In this document: positions 1-8,378 of the stretch, piece after piece | Layout: every line of letters begins with the position of its first letter | Numbering within the stretch: the stretch's first letter is position 1 | DNA from: Saprospiraceae bacterium | GTDB lineage: Bacteria; Bacteroidota; Bacteroidia; Chitinophagales; Saprospiraceae | Assembly (NCBI GenBank): GCA_020628645.1 | Contig: JAHDES010000001.1 | Span: 62,001 to 126,000, forward strand | Direction: 5' to 3' | DNA length: 64,000 nt | Position numbers and translations under genes: made by a program | Notes under the pieces: generated by a model | Seen by the model: the letters and a program-made list of their open reading frames with translations, nothing else | Database searches by the model: none | What the model was told of the DNA's origin: nothing

Positions 1-629
1 TTATTGATACTGCTGGAATTCGAAAAAAATCACGGGTGCATGAAAATCTGGAGTTTTATTCTGTGATGCGCGCTATTCGTGCTATGGAAGAAGCAGATGT
101 GTGTATTTTAATGATTGATGCACAAACTGGTGTGGAAGCACAAGATATGAGTATCTTTCGTTTAGCCCAAAAACGACACAAAGGGGTCGTCATGCTCGTC
201 AATAAATGGGATTTAATCGAAAAAGAAACCAATACTGCTCGTGATTTTGAAAAAGAAATACGTAGGCGTATTGCTCCTTTCAATGATATTCCAATCATTT
301 TTGTTTCTGCTATGAATAAACAGCGGATTTTTAAAGCTATAGAAGCTGCATTAAAAGTTTTTGACAATCGAACTCGAAAGATTAAAACTTCTGTTCTCAA
401 TGAAGTGATGCAAGATGCTATTGCATATTATCCCCCTCCATCGCATCGTGGAAAATTCATCAAAATCAAATACATTACTCAATTACCCTTGTATTATCCT
501 GCTTTTGCTTTCTTTTGTAATTATCCCAAACATGTAAAGGAGAGTTATCGCAATTTTTTGGAAAACACTCTACGAAGTAAATTTGATTTTACGGGAGTGC
601 CCATTTCTATTTTCTTTAGAAAAAAGTAA
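1..629 (+). CDS. der: Ribosome-assembly GTPase Der (EngA), C-terminal part; 5' end outside window
   Basis: Der is a tandem-GTPase protein that binds the 50S subunit and is needed for ribosome maturation in the cytoplasm. The reading frame is already open at base 3 and begins inside the second G domain: the G3 motif DTAG followed by IRKK lies at about bases 6-26, the G4 motif NKWD at 202-213 and a G5-like VSA at about 304-312. The last ~90 residues form the KH-like C-terminal domain, with the typical YPPPSHRGK and PLYYPAFAFFCN stretches. The first in-frame start codon seen (GTG at 36) is internal to the G domain and is not the real start. rfbC follows 43 nt later on the same strand. Confidence 0.95.
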   Translation, partial: IDTAGIRKKSRVHENLEFYSVMRAIRAMEEADVCILMIDAQTGVEAQDMSIFRLAQKRHKGVVMLVNKWDLIEKETNTARDFEKEIRRRIAPFNDIPIIFVSAMNKQRIFKAIEAALKVFDNRTRKIKTSVLNEVMQDAIAYYPPPSHRGKFIKIKYITQLPLYYPAFAFFCNYPKHVKESYRNFLENTLRSKFDFTGVPISIFFRKK

Positions 630-672
630 CTCAATTCACTTACATCTAGTATAAAAAAGAAATAATTATTGT

Positions 673-1230
673 ATGCCATTTTTTGATACACCCATTCGGG
701 ATTTAAAAGTCTTTGAACCTCGCGTTTTTGGAGATGATAGAGGTTATTTTTTTGAAAGTTATAATGCTCATCTTTTTAAAGATGGTGGAATTGAAACTGT
801 CTTTGTACAAGACAATCAATCCTATTCACAATATGGTGTATTGAGAGGCTTACATTATCAAAGAGGAGAACATGCCCAAGCCAAACTTGTACGAGTAAGC
901 GAAGGAGAAGTCTTAGATGTGGCTGTAGATATACGAGAAGGCTCGCCTACTTTTGGTCAATGGTATAGTATTCGATTGAGTGCTGAAAATAAAAAGCAGT
1001 TATTTGTACCTAGAGGTTTTGCGCATGGATTTGTAGTCTTAACAGAGGTAGCTACGTTTATGTATAAATGTGATAATCTTTATAACAAAGCCTCTGAAGG
1101 AAGCATTCGTTTTAATGATCCTACTTTAGCTATTGATTGGGAAATAGATGCATCTAAAGTTCAATTATCAGAAAAAGATGCTGTCGCTCCACTTTTTGGT
1201 GAACACTTTTCTAGTGAAGTCGCCTTTTAA
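673..1230 (+). CDS. rfbC: dTDP-4-dehydrorhamnose 3,5-epimerase
   Basis: RfbC/RmlC epimerises C3 and C5 of dTDP-4-keto-6-deoxyglucose, the third step of dTDP-L-rhamnose synthesis for LPS or other surface glycans. The 185-aa length is normal for the family. The cupin core carries the catalytic His61 in LRGLHYQ, a second conserved His118 in VPRGFAHGF, and the catalytic Tyr131 in FMYKCDNLY. It also has the N-terminal DDRGYFFESY signature. It lies 21 nt upstream of rfbD on the same strand, so the pair is very likely co-transcribed. The two earlier enzymes (RfbA, RfbB) are not in the window. Confidence 0.95.
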   Translation: MPFFDTPIRDLKVFEPRVFGDDRGYFFESYNAHLFKDGGIETVFVQDNQSYSQYGVLRGLHYQRGEHAQAKLVRVSEGEVLDVAVDIREGSPTFGQWYSIRLSAENKKQLFVPRGFAHGFVVLTEVATFMYKCDNLYNKASEGSIRFNDPTLAIDWEIDASKVQLSEKDAVAPLFGEHFSSEVAF

Positions 1231-1251
1231 AAAATCTTAAAAGAAAAGAAA

Positions 1252-2148
1252 ATGCCCATATTACTTATCACAGGCAGCAATGGTCAAGTTGGAAATGAAC
1301 TCCAACAATTAGCAGAACAATACCCCAACTGGAGGTTTATATTTACAGATGTAGATGATTTGGATATTACCAGTAGTGATGCGGTCTTTGAGTATTTCAA
1401 AAAATACGATATAGATTATTGTATTAACTGTGCTGCTTATACTGCTGTCGATAAAGCTGAATCCAATGAAGCATTAGCTACAGCCATCAATGTAGATGGC
1501 CCTAAACATCTTGCGCAAGCTTGTACTTTACATGAAGCCAAGCTCATCCAATTATCGACAGATTATGTATATCATAATGATCAAAATGCGCCCTTCAAAG
1601 AAGGAGATACCACTAATCCGCAAAGTGTCTATGCCAGTACAAAATTAGCAGGAGATCAAGTTGCACAACAGATTCATCCTACTACAATGGTGATTCGCAC
1701 TTCTTGGGTATATTCTACCTTTGGGCATAATTTTGTAAAAACAATGCGCCGTCTTGGAAAAGAACGCGACCAATTGAATATTGTATTTGACCAAATTGGT
1801 ACGCCTACTTATGCACATGATTTGGCTTCAGCTATGCTCACTATCATTCATAAAATAGAAGAAGATGTGATTAGTGATAATCTATTTGGTGGAATTTATC
1901 ACTATAGTAATGAAGGGGTAACGAGTTGGTATGATTTTGCGCGCGCCGTTTTTGATTTATCTGGAATTGAATGTGCTACTTTTCCAATTGAAACGGTTCA
2001 ATATCCCACTCCAGCTAAACGACCTCCTTTTAGTGTATTAAATAAGGGAAAAATAAAAGCAGCTTTTGATATAACAATTCCACATTGGCGAGATAGTTTA
2101 GCAAAATGTGTTCAAAAATTGGAGCAATCCGAGCAAATTATGTCATAA
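1252..2148 (+). CDS. rfbD: dTDP-4-dehydrorhamnose reductase
   Basis: RfbD/RmlD is the NAD(P)H-dependent reductase for the last step of dTDP-L-rhamnose synthesis. The 298-aa protein is an extended short-chain dehydrogenase. It has the nucleotide-binding GSNGQVG at residues 8-14, the NCAAYTAVDKAE segment at 59-70, the catalytic region STDYVY near 102-107, and the YxxxK pair Tyr127/Lys131. The C-terminal part has the family's RPPFSVL-type substrate loop. It is the second gene of the rfbCD pair and is followed directly by a hairpin terminator at 2156-2196. Confidence 0.94.
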   Translation: MPILLITGSNGQVGNELQQLAEQYPNWRFIFTDVDDLDITSSDAVFEYFKKYDIDYCINCAAYTAVDKAESNEALATAINVDGPKHLAQACTLHEAKLIQLSTDYVYHNDQNAPFKEGDTTNPQSVYASTKLAGDQVAQQIHPTTMVIRTSWVYSTFGHNFVKTMRRLGKERDQLNIVFDQIGTPTYAHDLASAMLTIIHKIEEDVISDNLFGGIYHYSNEGVTSWYDFARAVFDLSGIECATFPIETVQYPTPAKRPPFSVLNKGKIKAAFDITIPHWRDSLAKCVQKLEQSEQIMS

Positions 2149-2155
2149 ATTGAGC

Positions 2156-2196
2156 ATCCAGAATGGTGTCACAAATTTACCCCATTCTGGATTTTT
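2156..2196 (+). terminator. Rho-independent terminator after rfbD
   Basis: An 11-bp perfect stem (ATCCAGAATGG at 2156-2166 with its complement at 2182-2192) with a 15-nt loop is followed by five T's on the plus strand. It lies 7 nt after the rfbD stop codon. Confidence 0.85.
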
Positions 2197-2218
2197 AAAT
2201 TATTCATTTCTTAACAAT

Positions 2219-2761
2219 TTATAACTTTCTTCCATCTGCCACTCGTCGTTTCACTTGCGTCTTTTTGATCTTTCTCAAATCAACCATTAGAGCAGCATAA
2301 GCACTTTCTCGATCCGTTATATATTCTCGACCTTCATAACGAACCGTTCCTTGTCGGCGTTTCCATTCTTTTGCGCGTAGGGTGTATTTGTTATCTATTT
2401 TAGGATTTGGTCCAAAGATTAAATAGCGTTCATCATTATTATCTTCAAAAGAAATTGCAAAACGATCATCTTTAGGCGAAAATACCATGACCCCTGGTGT
2501 CCCTGATGGAATAACCAATTCTTCCACTTTTTGTCCTTTTACCATCCGTATTTTACCTGATTCTATAGTAGAAGAACCCTCCGTAACATTTCGATACAAT
2601 ACAATATCACGAGACAGATAAAATTGAATCTTCTTCAATTCATGTTCTGACCAATTATTTTGATAATATAATTCTTGAGTAAAAGGAGTGAGTCTAGGGC
2701 TACAAGAAGTGACGCCCATTAATACAATGCCCAGCAACGCGATCGTTTTTAATAATTTCAT
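2219..2761 (-). CDS. Lipoprotein of unknown function
   Basis: The preferred start is the ATG at 2761. An in-frame ATG at 2785 adds eight residues before the signal peptide. The N-terminus is a lipoprotein signal (MKLLKTIALLGIVL, then a lipobox ending GVTSC), so the mature protein would be anchored in a membrane facing the periplasm. The ~160-residue mature part is beta-rich and charged. It contains a segment about stability or modulation of unknown sense (SRDIVLYRNVTEG) and a basic tail (KKTQVKRRVADGRKL). I recognise a family only loosely: Bacteroidota carry many such short lipoproteins without assigned function. It converges on rfbD and is probably monocistronic. Confidence 0.7.
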   Translation of the reverse strand: MKLLKTIALLGIVLMGVTSCSPRLTPFTQELYYQNNWSEHELKKIQFYLSRDIVLYRNVTEGSSTIESGKIRMVKGQKVEELVIPSGTPGVMVFSPKDDRFAISFEDNNDERYLIFGPNPKIDNKYTLRAKEWKRRQGTVRYEGREYITDRESAYAALMVDLRKIKKTQVKRRVADGRKL

Positions 2762-3127
2762 ATGAACGGTTTTTTTAAGATACATTTGGAAAATATAATT
2801 AAGTAGTGGGGCACGAATAAATTTACATTTTCAATTCCTCGAATTAGCTCAATTAATATCATTTTCAACGACTTATAATTTTCGCTATTTCAAGGAAAGT
2901 AAATTTATTTTCTCCGCGTGCCTAAGAGAGGTGTTTTTCTCAAATCTTATATGAATTTATAAAATATAGCCATTGAACGCTACCCCATTAAGATAGTTTA
3001 ACTTCTAATTAACCCATCTTTAACGTCACAAATTCGCCTTTTCCAGCTAAAAATATCGAATACAATTTTACACCTTGTACGCGTGAACCGATTAAAACTT
3101 AAAATCACTATAAAACCCTGGAAGGTT
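2762..3127. other. Intergenic region holding a long imperfect inverted repeat
   Basis: No coding capacity is evident between the divergent starts at 2761 and 3128. The region holds an inverted repeat: GGCACG (2810-2815) plus AATAAATTTAC (2816-2826), matched by GTAAATTTATT (2899-2909) and CGTGCC (2917-2922). One arm carries a 7-nt insertion, and about 72 nt separate the arms. The sequence is very A+T-rich. It must also hold the promoters of both flanking genes. Confidence 0.5.
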
Positions 3128-3817
3128 ATGACACTTAAAAAACTTTTAACTGCCTTCCCCCTGCTAACATTATTGTTTTTCTCAAGTACTCTAAATGCTG
3201 CAGTTGCTTATTCTGCTCCACTGAGTGTAGATGGAGAAGAATTTGAAATTGGAAATTTGCTGGAATGGAGGACTTCTTCTGAAATTGAAAGTGCGTATTT
3301 CTTTATTGAAAAATCATTGGACGGTGTTTCCTTTGAGAATATTGGTAAAGTAGAAGCTGCTGGAAATTCTGATGAAGAGGTAAGCTATCGCTACATGGAT
3401 ATTCAAGTGATAGATGAAGAAGCTTTCTACCGATTGCGCCAAACGGACATCGACGGAACAGAAAGTTTATCTGATGCCGTTATGGTTAAAAAAGAAATGA
3501 CTAATCAGTTTATGATTATCAATTTCAGTACGATTACAGTCACTTCTCTTTTTGAAGTAACCATTGATGCAATGACAGAGGGAGAAATGGAGTATTCTTT
3601 GATTTCTTACCGTGGAGAAGAAATATTTTCTGCCAAACAGCAAGTCATCAATGGATTAAATGAATTTCAGATCAATTTAGAAGATGAAAAAGAAGGAAAA
3701 TACAAAATTGTTTTCCGAATGGACGATGAAGAAGAGAAACTCAATCTAATGAAAGTGGATGATGAAATCAAGAAAAAGCCAAATGTAGCTAGTAAACGTA
3801 GCTCCAGTGGTGGATAA
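3128..3817 (+). CDS. Secreted protein with Bacteroidota pre-sorting domain and degenerate T9SS-like C-terminus
   Basis: The preferred start is the ATG at 3128 (MTLKKLLTAFPLLTLLFF...), which begins a clear signal peptide ending near SSTLNA. An upstream in-frame GTG at 3083 adds 15 residues before it. The mature N-terminal half matches the beta-sandwich often found before T9SS sorting domains: LLEWRTSSEIES, FFIEKSLDGVSFENIGKV, then YRLRQTDIDG. The second half lines up with a T9SS type A domain (FEVTIDAMTEGEMEYSL, YRGEEI, GLNEFQINLE, GKYKIVF). However, it lacks the YPNP-type entry motif and ends in an extra basic/serine tail, SKRSSSGG. Function unknown. It is followed by a terminator at 3920. 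Confidence 0.7.
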   Translation: MTLKKLLTAFPLLTLLFFSSTLNAAVAYSAPLSVDGEEFEIGNLLEWRTSSEIESAYFFIEKSLDGVSFENIGKVEAAGNSDEEVSYRYMDIQVIDEEAFYRLRQTDIDGTESLSDAVMVKKEMTNQFMIINFSTITVTSLFEVTIDAMTEGEMEYSLISYRGEEIFSAKQQVINGLNEFQINLEDEKEGKYKIVFRMDDEEEKLNLMKVDDEIKKKPNVASKRSSSGG

Positions 3818-3919
3818 ATATAATCTACTGTAAGAAATTAAGTTACGGTCAAATAATTAATCTAATTTTTGACGAACACTAAAAGTAATAAATTTAATAG
3901 GTTAACAAATATTTTGCGA

Positions 3920-3952
3920 AGCCGTAATCACCCCTCGATTACGGCTTTTTTT
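3920..3952 (+). terminator. Rho-independent terminator between convergent genes
   Basis: A 10-bp stem (AGCCGTAATC at 3920-3929 with its complement at 3937-3946) has a 7-nt loop and is followed by seven T's. It serves the plus-strand secreted-protein gene; the minus-strand tadA gene ends at 3951. Confidence 0.85.
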
Positions 3953-4394
3953 ATCGCCTTACCTTAAAAAAAGATTGGATCAAAGAACGGCATTCCTCTT
4001 CCATAAAACCATATTCTACCTTCGTCTTTGGATGTAAAACGGATTTTCCAAAACGCATAAATCCTCTCTTCTCATCCGATGCGCCATACACTACGCGACT
4101 CAATTGCGCCCACGCCAAGGCCCCTCCACACATCATACAAGGTTCGAGCGTTACAAAGAGCGTACAATCTGTTAAATATTTACTTCCCAAATAAGAAGCT
4201 GCTGCTGTAATGGCTAACATTTCTGCGTGCGCCGTTACGTCTTGCAATAATTCCGTTTGATTGTGTGCGCGTGCTATGATGCGGTCTTTGCAAACTACAA
4301 CTGCACCCACAGGTACTTCTCCTGCTACTGCTGCCTTTTGGGCTTCATGCAAGGCCTGTTTCATATAGTACGTATCATCAAAAGGAGTAAGCAT
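3951..4394 (-). CDS. tadA: tRNA-specific adenosine deaminase
   Basis: TadA deaminates adenosine 34 to inosine in the tRNA-Arg(ACG) wobble position. The 147-aa protein has the complete zinc-dependent deaminase signature: HAEM (His56, catalytic Glu58) and PCMMC (Cys86, Cys89). The neighbouring VPVGAVVV and ARAHNQTE segments are typical of TadA. It is the last gene of a minus-strand run (FAD oxidase, OstA-like, batE, tadA), with only 5 nt between the batE stop and its start. A shared transcript with envelope genes looks like genomic convenience; no functional link is evident. Confidence 0.93.
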   Translation of the reverse strand: MLTPFDDTYYMKQALHEAQKAAVAGEVPVGAVVVCKDRIIARAHNQTELLQDVTAHAEMLAITAAASYLGSKYLTDCTLFVTLEPCMMCGGALAWAQLSRVVYGASDEKRGFMRFGKSVLHPKTKVEYGFMEEECRSLIQSFFKVRR

Positions 4395-4399
4395 AAGAT

Positions 4400-5149
4400 T
4401 TAGATTTTTTCAACTTCTGTTTTTTTCATCCAACCCTCTTCCCCATTTGGTAAGCGAAGTTTGTACCACTCGCCTATCTCGTCTAAAATTTCCACTTTTA
4501 ATCCTTCATGAATAGCAATAATTGTGGGGCTTGTTGCATCAGGGGCATTTAAAAGAGCAACCTCTTTTTGTGTAATAATTGCCTTACCTGTATCTTGTTC
4601 ATAGGCAGCTTGACTACTAGCTAATAAAAAGAATAATAGTGTCAATAAACTCCCACTCAACGCTAAAATAAATCCTTGCTTCCGACGATTTCGATCATTT
4701 CCAATAATCCAAAAACAAACGCCTGCTATTGCAATCCATAATAAAAGAATAGCTAAAATACTCCAAATGGTAGAGGAAAAAAAGTGATGTAAACCTTGCC
4801 ACCATGCCTTTAAGAAAAAGGGAGGAAGTTCGTCTATTTCGTCTTTTTGTATTTGATTGGCTAAACCAAGATTGAAGGCAGCATCTTTATGATTTGGTTT
4901 TAAGAGAAGTGTCCGTTCATAAAATAAAATTGCCTTTCCTATTTGTTGATTACGATAATAGCTATTCGCTAAATTGTAATAAAGTTCTGAAGATTGATAG
5001 CCTTCTTGTACGACTGCTTCATATTTGGCAACAGCCGTTGCATAATCTTTTGCTTGATAGGCTGTATTTCCTTCCTCAAAGCGTACATCGACATTGGCTA
5101 AGAGTATTGACGTGAATAAACAGCAAATAAAAAGAAAAAAATAACGCAT
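4400..5149 (-). CDS. batE: BatE-like TPR / SH3-domain membrane protein
   Basis: The 249-aa protein has a signal peptide (to about residue 18) and two to three TPR units (about 25-100: NTAYQAKDYATAVAKYE, LANSYYRNQQIGKAILFYE). Two transmembrane helices follow (about 125-150 and 160-182), and a C-terminal bacterial SH3 domain (about 190-249, with GEWYKLRLPNGEEGW). This order is that of BatE, a member of the Bacteroides aerotolerance family. In most genomes it sits with batABCD, but none of those is in this window. Its ATG overlaps the stop of the OstA-like gene (TAATG), which implies translational coupling. Confidence 0.8.
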   Translation of the reverse strand: MRYFFLFICCLFTSILLANVDVRFEEGNTAYQAKDYATAVAKYEAVVQEGYQSSELYYNLANSYYRNQQIGKAILFYERTLLLKPNHKDAAFNLGLANQIQKDEIDELPPFFLKAWWQGLHHFFSSTIWSILAILLLWIAIAGVCFWIIGNDRNRRKQGFILALSGSLLTLLFFLLASSQAAYEQDTGKAIITQKEVALLNAPDATSPTIIAIHEGLKVEILDEIGEWYKLRLPNGEEGWMKKTEVEKI

Positions 5150-7020
5150 TATTCTTCTGGCTTTTTTGATGTTATTGTTTTTAAATTGGGTGCTCCTTCA
5201 ATAGTGATTTTCTGTTGCCCATTTTGAAGGAGAATATCTTCTTTTGATTTGGGTCGTAAATTAGTTTTCCAGCCAATTCCATCTAGTTTTATTGGTGCTT
5301 TTTGCACTTCTTTCATGGGAACTAAATTGGCAGTTGGATTGGGAAAACAGTTAATTCGTTCTACTTCATTACTGCCAAATTCTATTTTCATATTACTACA
5401 AACGGCTTGATTCGCTGCAATATAAGCCTTATTATCATCCGCAATATAGTAGACAAATTCGGCATTTCCATTCACGAGCATTCGATCTACTTCATTTTCG
5501 GTAAACTCTACAATAGTGTTTCGACCTTTTATTTGATTAAATAGAATTTCATCTGGCGAATTTACAATAAAACTATTTTGGCGCAAAATGATCGTATCTA
5601 ATTGCCCATTTTTGAGCTTCATATGAATCGTATCTGCCGAAAATTGAGAAGTATCCGACCAAATTAATGGGTCATCAAAGAAAGTAAAAATAGAATCTTG
5701 CCCATTAAAAACTAAGGAGTCACAAACGGACTGTAAATCTTGTTTAAAAATCTTTACATTTCGATAAGCATACAAATTTCGAGTACTATCTGAAAAAAGT
5801 GTATCTGTAGGACGCGAAACGAGGGTATCCGCTGAGAGAAATAAGGAGTCTCCATCCAATTTTGTAATGAGTAAAGGGCGTCCACCTGTTGCTTCTACAT
5901 GATTTTCAGCTTCATTATAGTTGAGTATTTCTCCTCGAATCTCAAGATCGGCAGTCGTATCTATCCAAATGACGTTTCCTGTGGCTTGCCCTAATCCTGT
6001 TTCTTGAATATAATTGATGGCATCTGCTTCTAAATATTGAGAAGAATCGCGTAAAATAGAGCGTCCACTCGTGACAAATTGTTCTGTACTGGAATTATAC
6101 ACAATCGTATCGGCATCTACTATTTGATTTTCATCTTCATATAAGGCATCTCCTTCTAAAAAAGTAATATCATTTTTTTCGTCATAACGAATCAAATCTG
6201 CTTTTGCTCGTTTTTCATTTTCAATAAAAATTGCATTGCCTTGAAGTAAAATTTCGCCTCTATCGCCATTATAAAAAATACTATCGGCCAAGGCAATTTG
6301 TTCTTCTTTTACATATTGTGGATTACCTAGAAACTTCGCTTTTTTTCCTGCTGTATCGTAAAATCCGCCTTCACAATAAATTTTACTATCATTTTGATTA
6401 ATTCGGGTTGGCCCTAAAAAGGTAACTAGTTTTGATTCAGTATTAAACAATAAGGTATCCGAACGCAATTCAAATTCAGGGTCAATCACAATAACACTAT
6501 CTTTAAAAAACGCTTGACTAGATTCTGTATAATAATAGCCAATAGTACTTTGTAATTTTGTGGTTCCATTAGATAAAATCGCTCCTGAACGATAAGTCGC
6601 CACCTTTCTATTTAAGTCATAGCGCAAACTATCCGTAAATAATTGTTGTTCACCATTTTGAAAAATGACGTTCCCAAATAACTGAGCGATCTTGGCATTT
6701 CCTTTATAATCTAAAGAATCTGCAAAAATCACTAAAGAATCGCCTTGTTGGATGATGACATTTCCATAAGCATTTAAATTATTGGCAATAACTGCAATAG
6801 TCGCGGTATCACATGACATAAATACACTGTCTTGACGCAGTTCAACTTGTCCTGCTAAACGACGAATTTCTTCCTCATCTTCTCGTGTACCTTCTGCATA
6901 TTCAGAGTAAATCACATTCACTCGACTAGTCGTGTCTTGTGTTTCCTCCACTTGTGCAAAAATTGTACTTTGCCACAAAAGGCAGTATAAAAGAATGAAT
7001 AATAGCTTATGAATCTTCAT
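5149..7020 (-). CDS. OstA-like (LptA/LptD N-domain family) envelope protein
   Basis: The 623-aa protein has a signal peptide (residues 1-23, ending STIFAQ). Repeated beta-jellyroll strands of the OstA/LptA type follow, for example LRQDSVFMSCDTA, AYGNVIIQQGDSLVI, FGNVIFQNGEQQL and ATGNVIWIDTTA. This fold forms the periplasmic bridge that carries LPS; Bacteroidota have such long OstA-like proteins in addition to LptD. There is no C-terminal barrel, so this is the periplasmic component and not LptD. The start lies 9 nt after the FAD oxidase stop, and its stop overlaps batE. lptB, an ATPase of the same pathway, is also in this window at 59.1 kb. Confidence 0.85.
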   Translation of the reverse strand: MKIHKLLFILLYCLLWQSTIFAQVEETQDTTSRVNVIYSEYAEGTREDEEEIRRLAGQVELRQDSVFMSCDTATIAVIANNLNAYGNVIIQQGDSLVIFADSLDYKGNAKIAQLFGNVIFQNGEQQLFTDSLRYDLNRKVATYRSGAILSNGTTKLQSTIGYYYTESSQAFFKDSVIVIDPEFELRSDTLLFNTESKLVTFLGPTRINQNDSKIYCEGGFYDTAGKKAKFLGNPQYVKEEQIALADSIFYNGDRGEILLQGNAIFIENEKRAKADLIRYDEKNDITFLEGDALYEDENQIVDADTIVYNSSTEQFVTSGRSILRDSSQYLEADAINYIQETGLGQATGNVIWIDTTADLEIRGEILNYNEAENHVEATGGRPLLITKLDGDSLFLSADTLVSRPTDTLFSDSTRNLYAYRNVKIFKQDLQSVCDSLVFNGQDSIFTFFDDPLIWSDTSQFSADTIHMKLKNGQLDTIILRQNSFIVNSPDEILFNQIKGRNTIVEFTENEVDRMLVNGNAEFVYYIADDNKAYIAANQAVCSNMKIEFGSNEVERINCFPNPTANLVPMKEVQKAPIKLDGIGWKTNLRPKSKEDILLQNGQQKITIEGAPNLKTITSKKPEE

Positions 7021-7029
7021 TAAATAATT

Positions 7030-8169
7030 TTAACTCAATAAAACTTGCGCGCCCTTCTCTCCTACCAAACTCCCTAGTGCAACCCCCATTCCTCCTAAAC
7101 GAATTGCTACGATTATCCGTTCAGATATTTTTTTTATAATCGGCGTTTTCTTAGCTCCCACTCCTAGTATTCCACTCCACCATTGATCTATGGCTACTTT
7201 TTGATGGGGTGAAATTACATTTTCTAATAATTGCTTCAATTCATTTTGTATAAAAGGGGTCGTTCCAAAAGAATTGGTTGCTTCTTCTTGCTTGGCTAAA
7301 TGTCTTCCACCACCTAATAAAATACGATTATCAATATTACGAAAATAGAAATAGCCCCGATCATAATGAAAACATCCTTTAATTTTTAGATTGGGAATGG
7401 GTTGTGTAATTAAAACTTGATTTCGAGCAGGTTCAATCTGTAAATCAGGAAATAATTGCCGTGCAAAACCATTCGTAGCTACCAACACTTGTTGGCTTGA
7501 AATTTTCCAATTATTAGAAGTATGGATAACAACTTTATCCTTTTCTTCTTCCATTTGTTTGATTTCTATACCATTGTAAATCTTTATTCCTTTGTGATGA
7601 GCAATTGACAAAAGAGCATTCATCATTTTACCTGTATGAATTTGTCCTTCTGCTCGATTTAGAATAAGATGATGTACTCCTTTAAACCCAAATTGGTTTT
7701 TAGTAAGTGAGACATCTTGATATGTATCTGCAAATCCAGTAATTTTTCTTACTTTTTCATTGAAATAAGAGATTTTAGCGTTACAATTTTGAAAAATATC
7801 AATTTCATCTGCTTTAAAAATTTCATATCCTCCCCATTCTTTATAACCCAGTGCTTGATCTCCAATACGTTCTCGTAGTTTTTTTAACCCTTGCCAGCGT
7901 CGTTCTACTAAATGAAAGACTTCTTCTTCTTTTCCATTTTCAACATCATCAATCAATTCCGTTAAACTACCAAAACAGGCAAAACCTGCATTACGTGTAC
8001 TTGCGCCAATGGGTAAGACCCCTCTTTCCAGAATCACAATATTCCAGTTGGGTTGTTTTTCTTTCAAAGTAATGGCTGCATTTAAACCAACAATACCACT
8101 ACCGATTATGGCTACATCAATAGCGTTAAAAAAGGTCTCGCGCTCCCAATAACTAAGTTGTGCATGCAT
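7030..8169 (-). CDS. FAD-dependent amine/amino-acid oxidoreductase (DAO family)
   Basis: The 379-aa protein begins with a Rossmann FAD-binding motif, VAIIGSGIVGLNAA (about residues 18-31), then an acidic strand end (VILERG) and the STRNAGFACFGS segment typical of the glycine-oxidase / gamma-glutamylputrescine-oxidase branch of the DAO family. The C-terminus has the second FAD contact (GGMGVALGSLVGE). The N-terminal SYWERETF sequence is also usual in the PuuB-like branch. The substrate cannot be named from sequence. It is the first gene of the minus-strand operon with the OstA-like gene, batE and tadA. Confidence 0.85.
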   Translation of the reverse strand: MHAQLSYWERETFFNAIDVAIIGSGIVGLNAAITLKEKQPNWNIVILERGVLPIGASTRNAGFACFGSLTELIDDVENGKEEEVFHLVERRWQGLKKLRERIGDQALGYKEWGGYEIFKADEIDIFQNCNAKISYFNEKVRKITGFADTYQDVSLTKNQFGFKGVHHLILNRAEGQIHTGKMMNALLSIAHHKGIKIYNGIEIKQMEEEKDKVVIHTSNNWKISSQQVLVATNGFARQLFPDLQIEPARNQVLITQPIPNLKIKGCFHYDRGYFYFRNIDNRILLGGGRHLAKQEEATNSFGTTPFIQNELKQLLENVISPHQKVAIDQWWSGILGVGAKKTPIIKKISERIIVAIRLGGMGVALGSLVGEKGAQVLLS

Positions 8170-8350
8170 AACTACAAATTTAGAGAATACCGATTTAAAT
8201 GGGGCATATCAGGTAGAATAAAGATTTATTCAAGTACTGCATTTTCTCAAATCCCGTATCTGTAAGCTTGGGAATATATTTTCGACATGATGTATACTAT
8301 GATTCATTTAATTTTGTATGAGATTCCATCTATCACATACAATGGATTTG

Positions 8351-8358
8351 TATATTTG
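8351..8358 (+). promoter_or_regulatory. Candidate Bacteroidota promoter -7 box for the DUF4293 gene
   Basis: TATATTTG is a perfect match to the Bacteroidota TAnnTTTG -7 consensus. It lies 20 nt before the ATG at 8379, which implies a very short 5' leader. No convincing -33 TTG is seen at the usual spacing. Confidence 0.45.
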
Positions 8359-8378
8359 CAGTATAAAACTGAGAATTT

